From assembly GCA_028687435.1 (NCBI GenBank), contig JAQUAF010000019.1, positions 1 through 64,000 of the forward strand: a stretch of DNA of 64,000 nucleotides, written 5' to 3'. Every line of letters begins with the position of its first letter. Within the stretch, counting starts at the first letter, position 1. The position numbers and the translations under genes are program-made. The stretch is from Verrucomicrobiia bacterium (GTDB taxonomy: Bacteria > Verrucomicrobiota > Verrucomicrobiia > JABWAM01). Below the pieces are notes generated by a model. It saw nothing but the letters and a program-made list of their open reading frames with translations. It had not been told where the DNA came from and did not search any database. Below, piece after piece: positions 19,281-28,172 of this stretch.

Positions 19281-20876
19281 ATGACCCGTCTTTACAAAAC
19301 ATTCACTTACGCGGAACTCACGGATTACCTGAAGGAAATCGAGCAAAAATATCCCAATCATGTCCGCCTGGAATCCATCGGCCAGACCGAGGGCGGCCGC
19401 CAGATCTGGCTTTGCTCCCTGGGCAACAAACAAATCCCCGACGAACGCAAAACCGGTTTTCTCATCACCGCCAACATGCATTCGGCGGAACTCTCGGGCT
19501 GTTCCTCCGCGCTTTGTTTCATGGAATATCTGCTGGCGAATCAGGCGGATCACCGTCAACTGCTGGATGAGGTGGTTTTTCATGTCGTGCCGCGGGTCAA
19601 TCCGGATGGCGCCGAGGATTACCTCAACAGCCGGAGGGACAACCGCAGCAAGCGGATCATGCTGGACCGTCCCAACGGGTTTGTGACAGGCGACGAGGAT
19701 GGCAACGGGCTGGTGCTGCAAATGCGCTGGCCGGATAAAAACGGGAAATGGAAGGAACATCCGAAAGATCCCCGTCTGATGATCGAACGGAAGCCGGAGG
19801 ACACGGACGGACCGTATTATGAGGTGGCCATGGAAGGGCATTTCGAGAATTGGGACGGCAAAACGCGGGATGTTTCCCGCCCCGGCTGCCGGAATGCCGA
19901 TTTCAACCGCAACTGGCCGGCCAACTGGCAGCCCAGCGAATGGGACGGCGGAACATCTGGCGATTATCCGCTTAGTTTTATCGAAACCAAGAGTCTGGCG
20001 GATTTCATCTTCCGGCAGCGGAATCTTTTCGCCTCATTCTCCATTCACAATGGGACCTTCGCTCTCTTCCGGGTTCCCGGATATAAAAAACCGGAGGCTT
20101 TTCCATCCTCCGACATGCGAATGATCGACAAACTGGCCAAGGAAGGGGAAAAACTCACCGGTTTCCCCGCCATGTCTTCCAGCCAATATGGCGTCAAAAA
20201 TTCCCCGCCCCATCTGATGCCCGGACTTTTCCCCGACTGGGCCTATGAATATCAGGGATTGCTGACATTTGAGATCGAAGTGGGATTTGGGTACATGTCT
20301 GCCGGCATCACGGCCGAGGAGATGTTTGCCGACCGGCCCGATCGGATGGGATACCTGAAATACAAGGTGGTGGAACATCAAAACAAGGGCGGACAAACGA
20401 TCTTCCATCCATGGAAAACCTTCCGCCATCCGCAACTGGGCGATATCGAAATCGGAGGCGAAAGCCATTTTGACTTGCAGCAAATCGAACCGAATCTGTA
20501 TCCGCAGATTGTGGAAAGCGTGCGCAGGATGGTTTTATACATGGCGGATTTGCGCCCGCGCATTGCGATTGAACTCAAAAAAAGCGATGCGGCGGAGAAT
20601 CTCCATTCAATCACGGCAACGGTTCGCAACACAGGGTATCTGGGAACCCGGATCACCGAACAATACAGTAAATTTTTTCCCCATAAAAAACCCCTGTGCC
20701 GCGCCACCTGCGGCACGGGATTGGAATTGACCGAAGGCCTGCCCTTTGAGGAAACCTGCCATATCCCCGGAAGGAGCTGTCTGGAAAAACATTATCTGGT
20801 CAGGGGACGGGGCGAATTCAAATTTGCCTTTGAAAGCGACAAGGCCGGCAAATACGAAGCCCTAATCAAAATTTAG
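19281..20876 (+). CDS. M14 zinc carboxypeptidase-like protein (copy 1)
   Basis: 531 residues. The M14 zinc site is visible: His67 and Glu70 in ITANMHSAELSG, the third ligand probably in FSIHNG (about residue 255), and a catalytic Glu in LLTFEIEVGFG (about residue 333). The N-terminal YKTFTYAELTDYL and GQTEGGRQIWLCSLGN also match the family. The C-terminal 130 residues form a beta-rich domain. M14 enzymes remove C-terminal residues or cleave amide bonds in peptidoglycan or modified peptides. With no signal peptide, it may act on imported products. The gene follows the double nitrilase and has a close paralogue at 25982. Confidence 0.85.
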   Translation: MTRLYKTFTYAELTDYLKEIEQKYPNHVRLESIGQTEGGRQIWLCSLGNKQIPDERKTGFLITANMHSAELSGCSSALCFMEYLLANQADHRQLLDEVVFHVVPRVNPDGAEDYLNSRRDNRSKRIMLDRPNGFVTGDEDGNGLVLQMRWPDKNGKWKEHPKDPRLMIERKPEDTDGPYYEVAMEGHFENWDGKTRDVSRPGCRNADFNRNWPANWQPSEWDGGTSGDYPLSFIETKSLADFIFRQRNLFASFSIHNGTFALFRVPGYKKPEAFPSSDMRMIDKLAKEGEKLTGFPAMSSSQYGVKNSPPHLMPGLFPDWAYEYQGLLTFEIEVGFGYMSAGITAEEMFADRPDRMGYLKYKVVEHQNKGGQTIFHPWKTFRHPQLGDIEIGGESHFDLQQIEPNLYPQIVESVRRMVLYMADLRPRIAIELKKSDAAENLHSITATVRNTGYLGTRITEQYSKFFPHKKPLCRATCGTGLELTEGLPFEETCHIPGRSCLEKHYLVRGRGEFKFAFESDKAGKYEALIKI

Positions 20877-20879
20877 AAC

Positions 20880-20955
20880 GATATTCGAGCCGTGCCGGAG
20901 CGCAGCGGCTCGACGCAAAGACAACTGGATTTCCGCAGTTGCGGGAATCCGGAAA
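20880..20955. repeat. GCTCGACGC and CTGGATTCCCG-type repeats
   Basis: CGGCTCGACGCAAAGACAAC at 20905-20924 is followed by a degenerate palindrome (TGGATTTCCGCAGTTGCGGG). The same pairing of a CTCGACGC stretch with a CTGGATTCCCG palindrome recurs at 25.6 kb. The ceramidase-like gene could be read from a start inside this repeat, but the ATG at 21003 beyond it is preferred. Confidence 0.6.
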
Positions 20956-21002
20956 CAATCAACAAATTCCCCTTGAGATTTCATTTTAATCACAAAAATA
21001 TA

Positions 21003-22385
21003 ATGAAAAGAAAACCCGCCAAAAATCCATCCCCCAAAATCAATACAACACGCAAGCTTCCCGGAAATATTCCCCCGCCCCCGCAAATGCAAGCCGGCTT
21101 TGCAAAGGTGTGCGTCAATCCGCCGTTGGGAATGGCCATGGAAGGGCTGGGACAGCCTGAAGGCTGCAAAACAATCCATGACGATCTGCATGTTTACGCC
21201 CTGTATTTAACCCATTCCAGCGGAACCGCGCTCATTCTTGGCGCTGATCTTCTCTTTTTTGAACGAAGCCATGTGGATCGTTTCAAAGGCGCGATTGGAC
21301 GGCGCTGGGATTTGAGTCCGCGACAGATTTTACTGAACACATCCCACAATCACGCCGGCCCGCGTCTTACTCATTGGAATTACAGCAATGGGGTGGAAAC
21401 ACACTACCTTGACCAAATCGAAGCCGCAATACTGCAGGCAGTCAAAATGTCCATCGAAAATGTCCGGGAGGTGGCTGTCTGGGGTGGAAAAACGCAAACC
21501 AAAATTCCGGTCTGCCGCCGAAAACCGGATGGAACCGGCAAAGTCAAATGGGCGCCCCATCATGACGGGGTCATTTGCGGCACGTTGCCTTTCTGTCTGC
21601 TCAAGGATCAGGGCCATCAAGTGGTATCACTGCTCTATTCTGTTTCGTGTCATCCATCCATGATTCGCGGCCTGGATATTTCAGCCGAGTATCCCGGCGC
21701 GGCAAACCGGCAACTGAACGCGCGATTTCACACGGAGGGAAGCCTGTTTCTCCAAGGCGCGGGTGGCGACGCCAAACCCCGGCAGGTTGCGATGGGCGAA
21801 GAACGCTGGCGATCCGGAACCTGGGATGAAATGGAAGAGGTTGGCATGGAAATCGCCGACGCCATTGAGGCAGCGGCCCAACACGAACTTGTTCCCATCG
21901 CGCCCGATTTAAAAACGGCCTATATGGAAACCCAATGGCCCATGCAGGATATCCCACCCCGGTCCGCCTTTGAGAGAATCCTGAATAATCCGGAAACAAA
22001 AAAAGAACAGCGTCTTTGGGCCGCCGACATCATTCAACGATTGGACCGTTTGGGGAATCTGCCTCGTCATATGCCGGTGGGCTTGCACGCGTTGCAGATT
22101 GGAAAAGGCCTGCGCTTGATCGGATTTGAGGGCGAACTGGTCGGGGAACTGGGCAATTTGATTCTCAAGTCTTACAATCAGGGCATCACCTTTCCCCTGG
22201 GGTACACGGACGGGGCCATGATCTATCTGCCGTCCTCGCGAATGATTGAGGAGGAGGGATATGAAGTTTCAAGCTACTGGGAGTATCATCATCCGGCGCC
22301 ATTGGCGGCGCAATGCGATGCGGTTGTCAAAACCGCTCTTGATCACCTGAAAAAAAACGGCCCCATTCAAAACACGCAGGATTAA
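21003..22385 (+). CDS. Neutral/alkaline ceramidase-like hydrolase
   Basis: 460 residues from the ATG at 21003. The N-terminal half matches the neutral/alkaline non-lysosomal ceramidase N-terminal domain: AGFAKVCVNPPLGMAMEG opening, ALILGADLLFF, and the zinc-binding LLNTSHNHAGP. Where true ceramidases have G-D-V-S-P with a catalytic Ser, this protein has GAGGDAKPRQ, so the Ser is missing. Many such proteins in PVC and Planctomycetes-type genomes share this variation, and their substrates are not established. It is probably an amide- or sugar-active hydrolase of the polymer-degradation cluster. No clear signal peptide is visible. Confidence 0.75.
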   Translation: MKRKPAKNPSPKINTTRKLPGNIPPPPQMQAGFAKVCVNPPLGMAMEGLGQPEGCKTIHDDLHVYALYLTHSSGTALILGADLLFFERSHVDRFKGAIGRRWDLSPRQILLNTSHNHAGPRLTHWNYSNGVETHYLDQIEAAILQAVKMSIENVREVAVWGGKTQTKIPVCRRKPDGTGKVKWAPHHDGVICGTLPFCLLKDQGHQVVSLLYSVSCHPSMIRGLDISAEYPGAANRQLNARFHTEGSLFLQGAGGDAKPRQVAMGEERWRSGTWDEMEEVGMEIADAIEAAAQHELVPIAPDLKTAYMETQWPMQDIPPRSAFERILNNPETKKEQRLWAADIIQRLDRLGNLPRHMPVGLHALQIGKGLRLIGFEGELVGELGNLILKSYNQGITFPLGYTDGAMIYLPSSRMIEEEGYEVSSYWEYHHPAPLAAQCDAVVKTALDHLKKNGPIQNTQD

Positions 22386-22408
22386 AAACAGCCGAATAAT
22401 CAAAAGCC

Positions 22409-24712
22409 ATGAAAAATACCCCTTTCACAAATCCCTCCGCCAAACTTCCGGGATGGATTTTGGCGGGTTTTGTCATGACCATCATGACTTCCGGTTGCGC
22501 ACGCAAGGAAACCCCGCGGAAAGCCGCGCATTCCGCGCCGCCACCAACAGTCAAGGAAATCAAATCCATGGACTCGGACTGGCCGGAGCAAATTCGGCGG
22601 GATCATCCGCGGCTGTTTTTCAACCGGGATACCTGGCCGGACGTCAAGGCGCGGGCATTGGGGGAAAAAGCGAATGAGTGGCAAAACTTGAAAAAACAGG
22701 CCGGCTCTCCAAAACCGGAGCGGCCATGGTCAAACATTGCCACCCTGAAACAACGCGAGGGAAGCGAAACGGCGCCGGGCGACTGGGGATATGCCGCCGC
22801 TCGGCTGGCGCTTGTCCAACGCGTCGAACCCGATGCGACAAGACTGGGAAAAATCAAGGCCATGCTTTATGCCAGCCTGGATTATTACCGGGCCTGTTAC
22901 GCGGATAACCAAGCCGCCGGCTGGTTCGGCTGGACAGGCATCTGCTGGCTGTCGGCCATGGATTGGATTTGGGATGATCTGAGCGCCCAGGAACGGACCG
23001 AACTGGGCAAGGGAATGCTGGAACATATCGACGAAATCTTAAACAAACCCAACATCCTCCGGCGAAACGCAAATGGTCCCAGCACTGGATTTTATGGGGA
23101 AAGCACCATGGCTTGGTATGCGGGATTGCTGTTTTTCAGGGAAGGAATCAATGACGAACAGGCCAAGGCGTTTCTCCTGCGGGGATACCAGGATCACCTG
23201 GAAACATTCAAATTCCGCGCCGAAATGGCCGGCAAGGATGGAGGCATGAGCACCCCCGTTCCGGGATATTGCATGGATGCCTATCCATACGCCGAATGGA
23301 ACTTTTTCCACACCTGGCAATCCGCGCTGAACGGGGATGTTTCCGGACAGTGGCTGTATCCAGCCATGTTTCCAAATTATGTATTATGGAACTGGCTGCC
23401 GGACCATCACACCTTTGGCTATGGCGATGATCATCACGAAGCCAACACCCTGGCGGGCTATAAAGACAGCCTGAATGTGCACATGTCACAAATCATCCAT
23501 TTTTACCGGAAATCCCATCCCGAATGGGCTCTAATGGCGGCCGTGGCGCAAAAAAAAACAGAGCCGTCCAATCCATGGTTTATTTTTCCGGTTTACCCGT
23601 TCATCACCATCGCCCCAAAGGAACCGCATCCTTCCCCTGCCGAGCCCAGTCTTCCTCCCTCGAGGCATTTCAAAAACTTTGGCCATGTCATCATGCGTTC
23701 CGGACAGGGGCCGGACGACACTTACGCCCTGTTTTCCTGCGGCGCAAAAAGCGGCGGCCACCGGCACTATGACAATACACATTTCACAATCTATCGGAGA
23801 GGCTTTCTGGCCCTGGACTCCGGCACCCGCGCGGGAGATACGGACAATGTGCAAAACTACTACGCGCAAACCGTGGCTCATAACTGTGTGCTGATCAAGA
23901 TGCCTGGCGAACCGCCGGTGTCCCATTGGGGGTGGGCGGCAGATGGACAGGATGGCGGCCAAAACAATAAAGTGGGAGGAAAGATTGAGGCGTTCGAAAC
24001 CGGAATCCACTATACCTATGCGGCGGGTAATGCCACCGGATCATACCATTCGCAAAAATGCGAAAAAATGCTGCGGCAGTTCATCTTCATTCCACCCTTC
24101 CATTTTGTGGTGCTGGACCGGGTAAAAACAACCAAAGCCGAATATCCCAAACGCTGGTTGTTGCACCATGCCAACGAACCGGAATTGCTGGCGGACAAGA
24201 CATGGCGAAGCGACCAATCAAAAGGCCGGATTTATTGCCGGACGCTTCTGCCCGAAGACGCCGTTCTGGAAAAAATCGGCGGCCCGGGAAAGGAATTTTT
24301 GGCAGACGGGGTCAACTATCCCATTGACGCGGGACCGAACAAATTCATCATCAAAAATAAATATGTCCTGCCTCCGGGAAAAAAACACAAGCCCGGAGAG
24401 ATGTCCGAATTATTGGGGCAATGGCGGATGGAAATAAAACCGGGGGCAGCCCGGCAGTCGGACCTTTTCCTTCATTTGATCCAGGTGGGCGATAAAAACC
24501 TGGAAAAAATGGATGCTGCCCGGCTGTCAAACAAAAACGGTCGAATCAAACTGGAGTTCGCGTCCGGAATAAAGGAAGTCGCCTTGGAATTCAATGTATC
24601 CGATGAATCCGGGGATCGCATCAAAATCACCGAGGCCGGAAAAATCCTGGCGGACAAGGAACTGGCCCGGGACGTCATGCCGCAGGAAGGGCTGGCTTCC
24701 CCGCAACCATGA
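22409..24712 (+). CDS. Heparinase II/III-like polysaccharide lyase, lipoprotein (copy 2)
   Basis: 767 residues, paralogue of the protein at 14997. Most residues are identical through the toroid (DWGYAAARLALVQRVEPD) and the C-terminal sheet domain (GHRHYDNTHFTIYRRGFLAL, YYAQTVAHNCVLI). The signal sequence ends in MTIMTSGCARKE, a good lipobox, so it should be an outer- or inner-membrane lipoprotein. Predicted activity is eliminative cleavage of an acidic polysaccharide. Differences cluster in the leader, in surface loops (KSGGHRHY against LNATHRHY) and in the linker, so the two copies may differ in specificity. It begins 23 bases after the ceramidase-like gene. Confidence 0.82.
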   Translation: MKNTPFTNPSAKLPGWILAGFVMTIMTSGCARKETPRKAAHSAPPPTVKEIKSMDSDWPEQIRRDHPRLFFNRDTWPDVKARALGEKANEWQNLKKQAGSPKPERPWSNIATLKQREGSETAPGDWGYAAARLALVQRVEPDATRLGKIKAMLYASLDYYRACYADNQAAGWFGWTGICWLSAMDWIWDDLSAQERTELGKGMLEHIDEILNKPNILRRNANGPSTGFYGESTMAWYAGLLFFREGINDEQAKAFLLRGYQDHLETFKFRAEMAGKDGGMSTPVPGYCMDAYPYAEWNFFHTWQSALNGDVSGQWLYPAMFPNYVLWNWLPDHHTFGYGDDHHEANTLAGYKDSLNVHMSQIIHFYRKSHPEWALMAAVAQKKTEPSNPWFIFPVYPFITIAPKEPHPSPAEPSLPPSRHFKNFGHVIMRSGQGPDDTYALFSCGAKSGGHRHYDNTHFTIYRRGFLALDSGTRAGDTDNVQNYYAQTVAHNCVLIKMPGEPPVSHWGWAADGQDGGQNNKVGGKIEAFETGIHYTYAAGNATGSYHSQKCEKMLRQFIFIPPFHFVVLDRVKTTKAEYPKRWLLHHANEPELLADKTWRSDQSKGRIYCRTLLPEDAVLEKIGGPGKEFLADGVNYPIDAGPNKFIIKNKYVLPPGKKHKPGEMSELLGQWRMEIKPGAARQSDLFLHLIQVGDKNLEKMDAARLSNKNGRIKLEFASGIKEVALEFNVSDESGDRIKITEAGKILADKELARDVMPQEGLASPQP

Positions 24713-24741
24713 GATTTTCTTTTGAAAAACAGCAAACAACC

Positions 24742-24828
24742 ATGAACAATCACTCTCCGCGCGCCGTTGGATTTTCCGCCGCCCCCCCTGCTTCTTTGAA
24801 CAGGTCTTTCATGGCCGCAACAGCCTGA
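24742..24828 (+). pseudogene. 28-codon remnant of the double nitrilase gene
   Basis: ATG at 24742 opens a 28-residue frame ([11 protein letters not shown]...[11 protein letters not shown]). It lines up with the first 28 residues of the nitrilase at 17388 (MNNRSPRSADL...SLNRSFTAST), and the upstream spacing after a heparinase gene is also conserved. After this point similarity stops and the pseudopilin copy 2 begins six bases downstream. It is a deletion scar of the duplicated block. It could still be translated as a leader peptide. Confidence 0.8.
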
Positions 24829-24833
24829 CTGCC

Positions 24834-25541
24834 ATGTCCATCCAACATCAAAAATCAGCCGGTTTCACACTCGTGGAGTTATTGGTCGTTCTTGGAATTT
24901 TATCCATTTTGGCCACCCTGCTCATGCCCGCTCTGAAAAACGCCAGGGAAAGCGCGAAACAGGCCGTCTGCATGAACAACCTCCGCCAGATCGGGCTGGC
25001 CCTGAACCAATATGCGGCCGACAACGAAGGCGTTGTGGTGCTTATGATGTATCATCCGGGATTCAGCCCGCCTTCTTCCGGATGGGGAAACTATCTGTAT
25101 GGAAGATATGGCCCCTCAAAATATCTCAAGGATTTGCGCATCGCCCATTGTCCATCCGGCCCCCTCACCAATGTCTCGTCAAACTCTCTGTCCATCTCAT
25201 GGACCTATGGCTGCCGCAGCAGGCCGTCCACCGACGAAAACAGCTTTGTGCCGGATGAAACTTATCATGCGAACAATACGGTTTTCGTCAATCTGGGAAA
25301 TGTTCAAAATCCCGCCGATTATCCCATGCTGGCCGATTGTGTCAAGCCGGCTGAAAACGTTCAAATCTATATCATCTACAATCCGCCTTCCGGTTCCAAC
25401 AGCGGAATTCATCTCCGCCACAATGGCGGCGCCATGGTTCTTTTCGCGGATGGGCATGTGGAACTCTGCGATTCGGCAAGGTTGAAAACCATTGGATTCA
25501 GCAAAGGTTATTCAAAACTTCAAAATCTGGTGACTTTTTAA
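24834..25541 (+). CDS. Type II secretion-like pseudopilin, H-x9-DG type (copy 2)
   Basis: 235 residues. Leader [10 protein letters not shown] precedes [19 protein letters not shown]; cleavage after Gly10 would leave Phe1 and Glu5. The helix [18 protein letters not shown] is identical to copy 1. The C-terminal motif [16 protein letters not shown] again shows H-x9-DG. The two proteins are alike over the whole length, so copy 2 arose with the lyase duplication. It sits directly behind the nitrilase remnant, and no other gene of a secretion apparatus (GspD, GspE, GspF or prepilin peptidase) is in this window. It must therefore use machinery encoded elsewhere. Confidence 0.88.
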   Translation: MSIQHQKSAGFTLVELLVVLGILSILATLLMPALKNARESAKQAVCMNNLRQIGLALNQYAADNEGVVVLMMYHPGFSPPSSGWGNYLYGRYGPSKYLKDLRIAHCPSGPLTNVSSNSLSISWTYGCRSRPSTDENSFVPDETYHANNTVFVNLGNVQNPADYPMLADCVKPAENVQIYIIYNPPSGSNSGIHLRHNGGAMVLFADGHVELCDSARLKTIGFSKGYSKLQNLVTF

Positions 25542-25981
25542 AAAAACGGCGAAATAAATTAAGCCGGGCCCAAGGCCCGGCAACTGCTCGACGAAACATG
25601 CTCGATGCTCGACGCAGAAACAACTGGATTCCCGCTTTTGCGGGAATGACGATGGTGAAATAAGCATACTCCCCTTCCGTCATTCCCGCGGATGCGGGAA
25701 TCCAGAGACGGTTGAAATCTCGTTTCCATCCGAAAACTTTGAATTTCCTAAACATTAAATTAAGTCCCGCTCCCGCCGTGGCGGGACGGGACGGCTTGAC
25801 GCTCAACGCACGATCCGCCTTCGCTCTGCGAGCTATGGCGAGACAAGCACACGACGCAAAAACAATCACTCAAAGGCGGGTTACGACAGGCCGGGAGGTT
25901 CACCACGTTTCACGTGGCCGGCCCTCCACCATTTCGCAGCACCTGGACGCCCGCTTTCGCGGAATTGACAGAAATCAAAAA
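25542..25981. repeat. Repeat mosaic between pseudopilin 2 and carboxypeptidase 2
   Basis: This 440-base gap has no gene of its own; the carboxypeptidase frame is open upstream, but those codons come from repeats. Modules in order: CTCGATGCTCGACGCA near 25600, CTGGATTCCCGC...GCGGGAATGACG near 25626-25650, its inverse near 25679-25705, CTCCCGCCGTGGCGGGA near 25770, CCGCCTTCGCTCTGCGAGC...GCGAGACAAG near 25819-25848, and GGCCGGCCCTCCACCATTTCG near 25917. It is the densest repeat cluster in the window. Confidence 0.7.
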
Positions 25982-27571
25982 ATGAACCGTCTTTACAAAA
26001 CTTTCACTTACGAAGAACTGACCCATCACCTGAAGGAAACCGAAAAACGTTTTCCCGGCCATTTTCGCCTGGAATCCCTGGGCCAGACCGAGGACGGCCG
26101 CCAGATCTGGCTTTGCTCCCTGGGCAACAGGCAAATCCCCGACGAACGCAAAACCGGCTTTCTCATCACCGCCAACATGCATTCGGCGGAACTCTCGGGC
26201 TGTTCCTCCGCGCTTTGTTTCATGGAATATCTGCTGGCGAATCAGGCGGATCACCGCCAACTGCTGGATGAGGTGGTTTTTCACGTCGTGCCGCGGGTCA
26301 ATCCGGATGGCGCCGAGGATTGCATCGTCACCCGGCGGGACAACCGCAGCAAGCGAATCATGCTGGACCGTCCCAACGGTTTTGTGACGGGCGACGAGGA
26401 CGGCAACGGGCTGGTGCTGCAAATGCGCTGGCCGGATAAAAACGGAAAATGGAAGGAACATCCGAAAGATCCCCGTCTGATGATCGAACGGAAGCCGGAG
26501 GACACGGACGGACCGTATTATGAGGTGGCCATGGAAGGGCATTTCGAGAATTGGGACGGCAAAACGCGGGATTTCTCGCGCCCGGGCTGCCAGCACGCCG
26601 ATTTCAACCGCAACTGGCCGGCCAACTGGCAGCCCAGCGAATGGGATGGCAGAACGTTTGGCGATCATCCGCTCAGTTTTTTGGAGACCAAAAGCCTGGC
26701 GGATTTCATCTTCCGGCAGCGAAATATCTTTGCCTCTTTTTCAATTCACAACGGCCCCTTCGCTCTTTTCCGGGTTCCCGGCTACAAAACGCCGGATGCC
26801 TTTCCATCCGCGGACATGAGGATGTTCGACGCGCTGGCGAAGGAAGGGGAAAAACTCACCGGGTTTCCGGCAATGCCCATCAGCCAGTATGTTTACAAGG
26901 GCGCCAATCCAGTCCGATTACCGGGACACTTTCCCGACTGGGCCTATGAATATCAGGGACTGCTGACGTTTGAGATTGAACTGGGCAATGGCGAAACGTC
27001 CGCGGGCCTCTCGACAGACGAAATTTTTTCCAGATCCGCTGAAGATGTGAAATGCAAGGTGGCGGAATACCAAAACAAGTGCGGACACGTGATTTTCCAT
27101 CCTTGGAAAACCTTCCGCCATCCCCAATTGGGCGAAATTGAGATCGGGGGCGAAAGCCTTTTCGATTTATTCCAGATCGGGCAGGAACTGTATCCGCAGA
27201 TCACGGAAAGCACACGAAAGATGGTTTTATACATGGCGGATTTGCGCCCGCGCATTGCGATTGAACTCAAAAAAAGCGCCATGGCGGAGAATCTCCATTC
27301 AATCACGGCAACGGTTCGCAACACAGGGTATCTGGGAACCCGGATCACCGAACAATACAGTAAATTTTTCCCCCATAAAAAACCCCTGTGCCGCGCCACC
27401 TGCGGCAAGGGATTGGAGTTGGCCGAAGGCCTGCCCTTTGAGGAAACCTGCCATATCCCCGGAAGAAGCTATCTGGAAAAACATTATCTGGTCAGGGGAC
27501 GGGGTGAATTCAAATTTGCCTTTGAAAGCGACAAGACCGGCAAACAGGAGGCGTGTTGTCCGGTTTTATGA
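25982..27571 (+). CDS. M14 zinc carboxypeptidase-like protein (copy 2)
   Basis: 529 residues from the ATG at 25982, chosen because it aligns with the start of copy 1 and avoids repeat-derived codons upstream. Zinc ligands His67 and Glu70 (TANMHSAELSG), FSIHNG and FEIELGNG are kept. Long stretches, such as the part after MEGHFENWDGKTRDFSRPGC and the segment around LYMADLRPRIAIELKKS, are nearly identical to copy 1 at the DNA level, while the part between them has drifted more. The last residues (KQEACCPVL) differ from copy 1 (KYEALIKI) exactly where homology ends near 27552, just before the transposase region. The C-terminus was therefore replaced at a rearrangement breakpoint. Confidence 0.82.
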   Translation: MNRLYKTFTYEELTHHLKETEKRFPGHFRLESLGQTEDGRQIWLCSLGNRQIPDERKTGFLITANMHSAELSGCSSALCFMEYLLANQADHRQLLDEVVFHVVPRVNPDGAEDCIVTRRDNRSKRIMLDRPNGFVTGDEDGNGLVLQMRWPDKNGKWKEHPKDPRLMIERKPEDTDGPYYEVAMEGHFENWDGKTRDFSRPGCQHADFNRNWPANWQPSEWDGRTFGDHPLSFLETKSLADFIFRQRNIFASFSIHNGPFALFRVPGYKTPDAFPSADMRMFDALAKEGEKLTGFPAMPISQYVYKGANPVRLPGHFPDWAYEYQGLLTFEIELGNGETSAGLSTDEIFSRSAEDVKCKVAEYQNKCGHVIFHPWKTFRHPQLGEIEIGGESLFDLFQIGQELYPQITESTRKMVLYMADLRPRIAIELKKSAMAENLHSITATVRNTGYLGTRITEQYSKFFPHKKPLCRATCGKGLELAEGLPFEETCHIPGRSYLEKHYLVRGRGEFKFAFESDKTGKQEACCPVL

Positions 27572-27803
27572 ATCAGAACTGATCGAAGAAGACATGCTTG
27601 ATCCGCCTTTGTCCCACTGCGGCGGAAAAATTTTCGCCGGGACGCAGGTCAGAAACACTCCCAGCGATTTCGGAACGATTTTTTCCCAGATTGCTAACAT
27701 CCGGTCTATCAGGGGGATAAAGGGGTTTGGAGAAGATTCGTTTTGGCGGGACAGATTCTTTTTTGTTGCATTTTTTGGATTTTGCGATATCTTCTGGATA
27801 TCT

Positions 27804-28172
27804 ATGGCGAAGGATCACCAACTCCAGACGCTTTCCACCCTTGCGTTGCGTAAACGCAAGCTCTTCCTGCTCAAAAAGCTGCGGTTTTCTCCGCAACTGA
27901 TCCGGGCATCGGTGGTGGAAAGGTTCACCAAGTGCGGAAAACCCAATTGCCGGTGTTTGCAGGGCCATTTGCACGGCCCCTTCCATTACCTGACCCAGTG
28001 TCTGGGGGTGGGACGGATGCGCAAATTCCTGCTCAAAACCCCGGAGGCCCAACTGCAGGCCCGCGAGGCGGTCAAAGCTTTCAATGAGTATTACGATCAA
28101 CTGGAGTTGCTCTCCCAGATCAACACCGAACTCTTGGCGCGGGGTGAAAACTTGGGTGTCCCCCCCTCATGA
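27804..28172 (+). CDS. DUF6788-like small protein of an insertion element
   Basis: 122 residues from ATG 27804. The Cys-rich core VVERFTKCGKPNCRCLQGH, followed by GPFHYLT, matches the hallmark (RCGKPGCRC...HGPYYYL) of the small DUF6788 proteins found beside transposases. A leading Leu/Lys-rich helix and a C-terminal Glu/Ala/Leu-rich helix flank it. The Cys spacing suggests a zinc-binding DNA contact, but the function is not established. The end overlaps the following transposase frame. Confidence 0.65.
   Translation: MAKDHQLQTLSTLALRKRKLFLLKKLRFSPQLIRASVVERFTKCGKPNCRCLQGHLHGPFHYLTQCLGVGRMRKFLLKTPEAQLQAREAVKAFNEYYDQLELLSQINTELLARGENLGVPPS

Noticed and set aside
25560-25960. Possible CRISPR-like array
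   Set aside because: Repeats are palindromes of several different families with irregular spacing; there are no unique spacers of even length and no cas genes.
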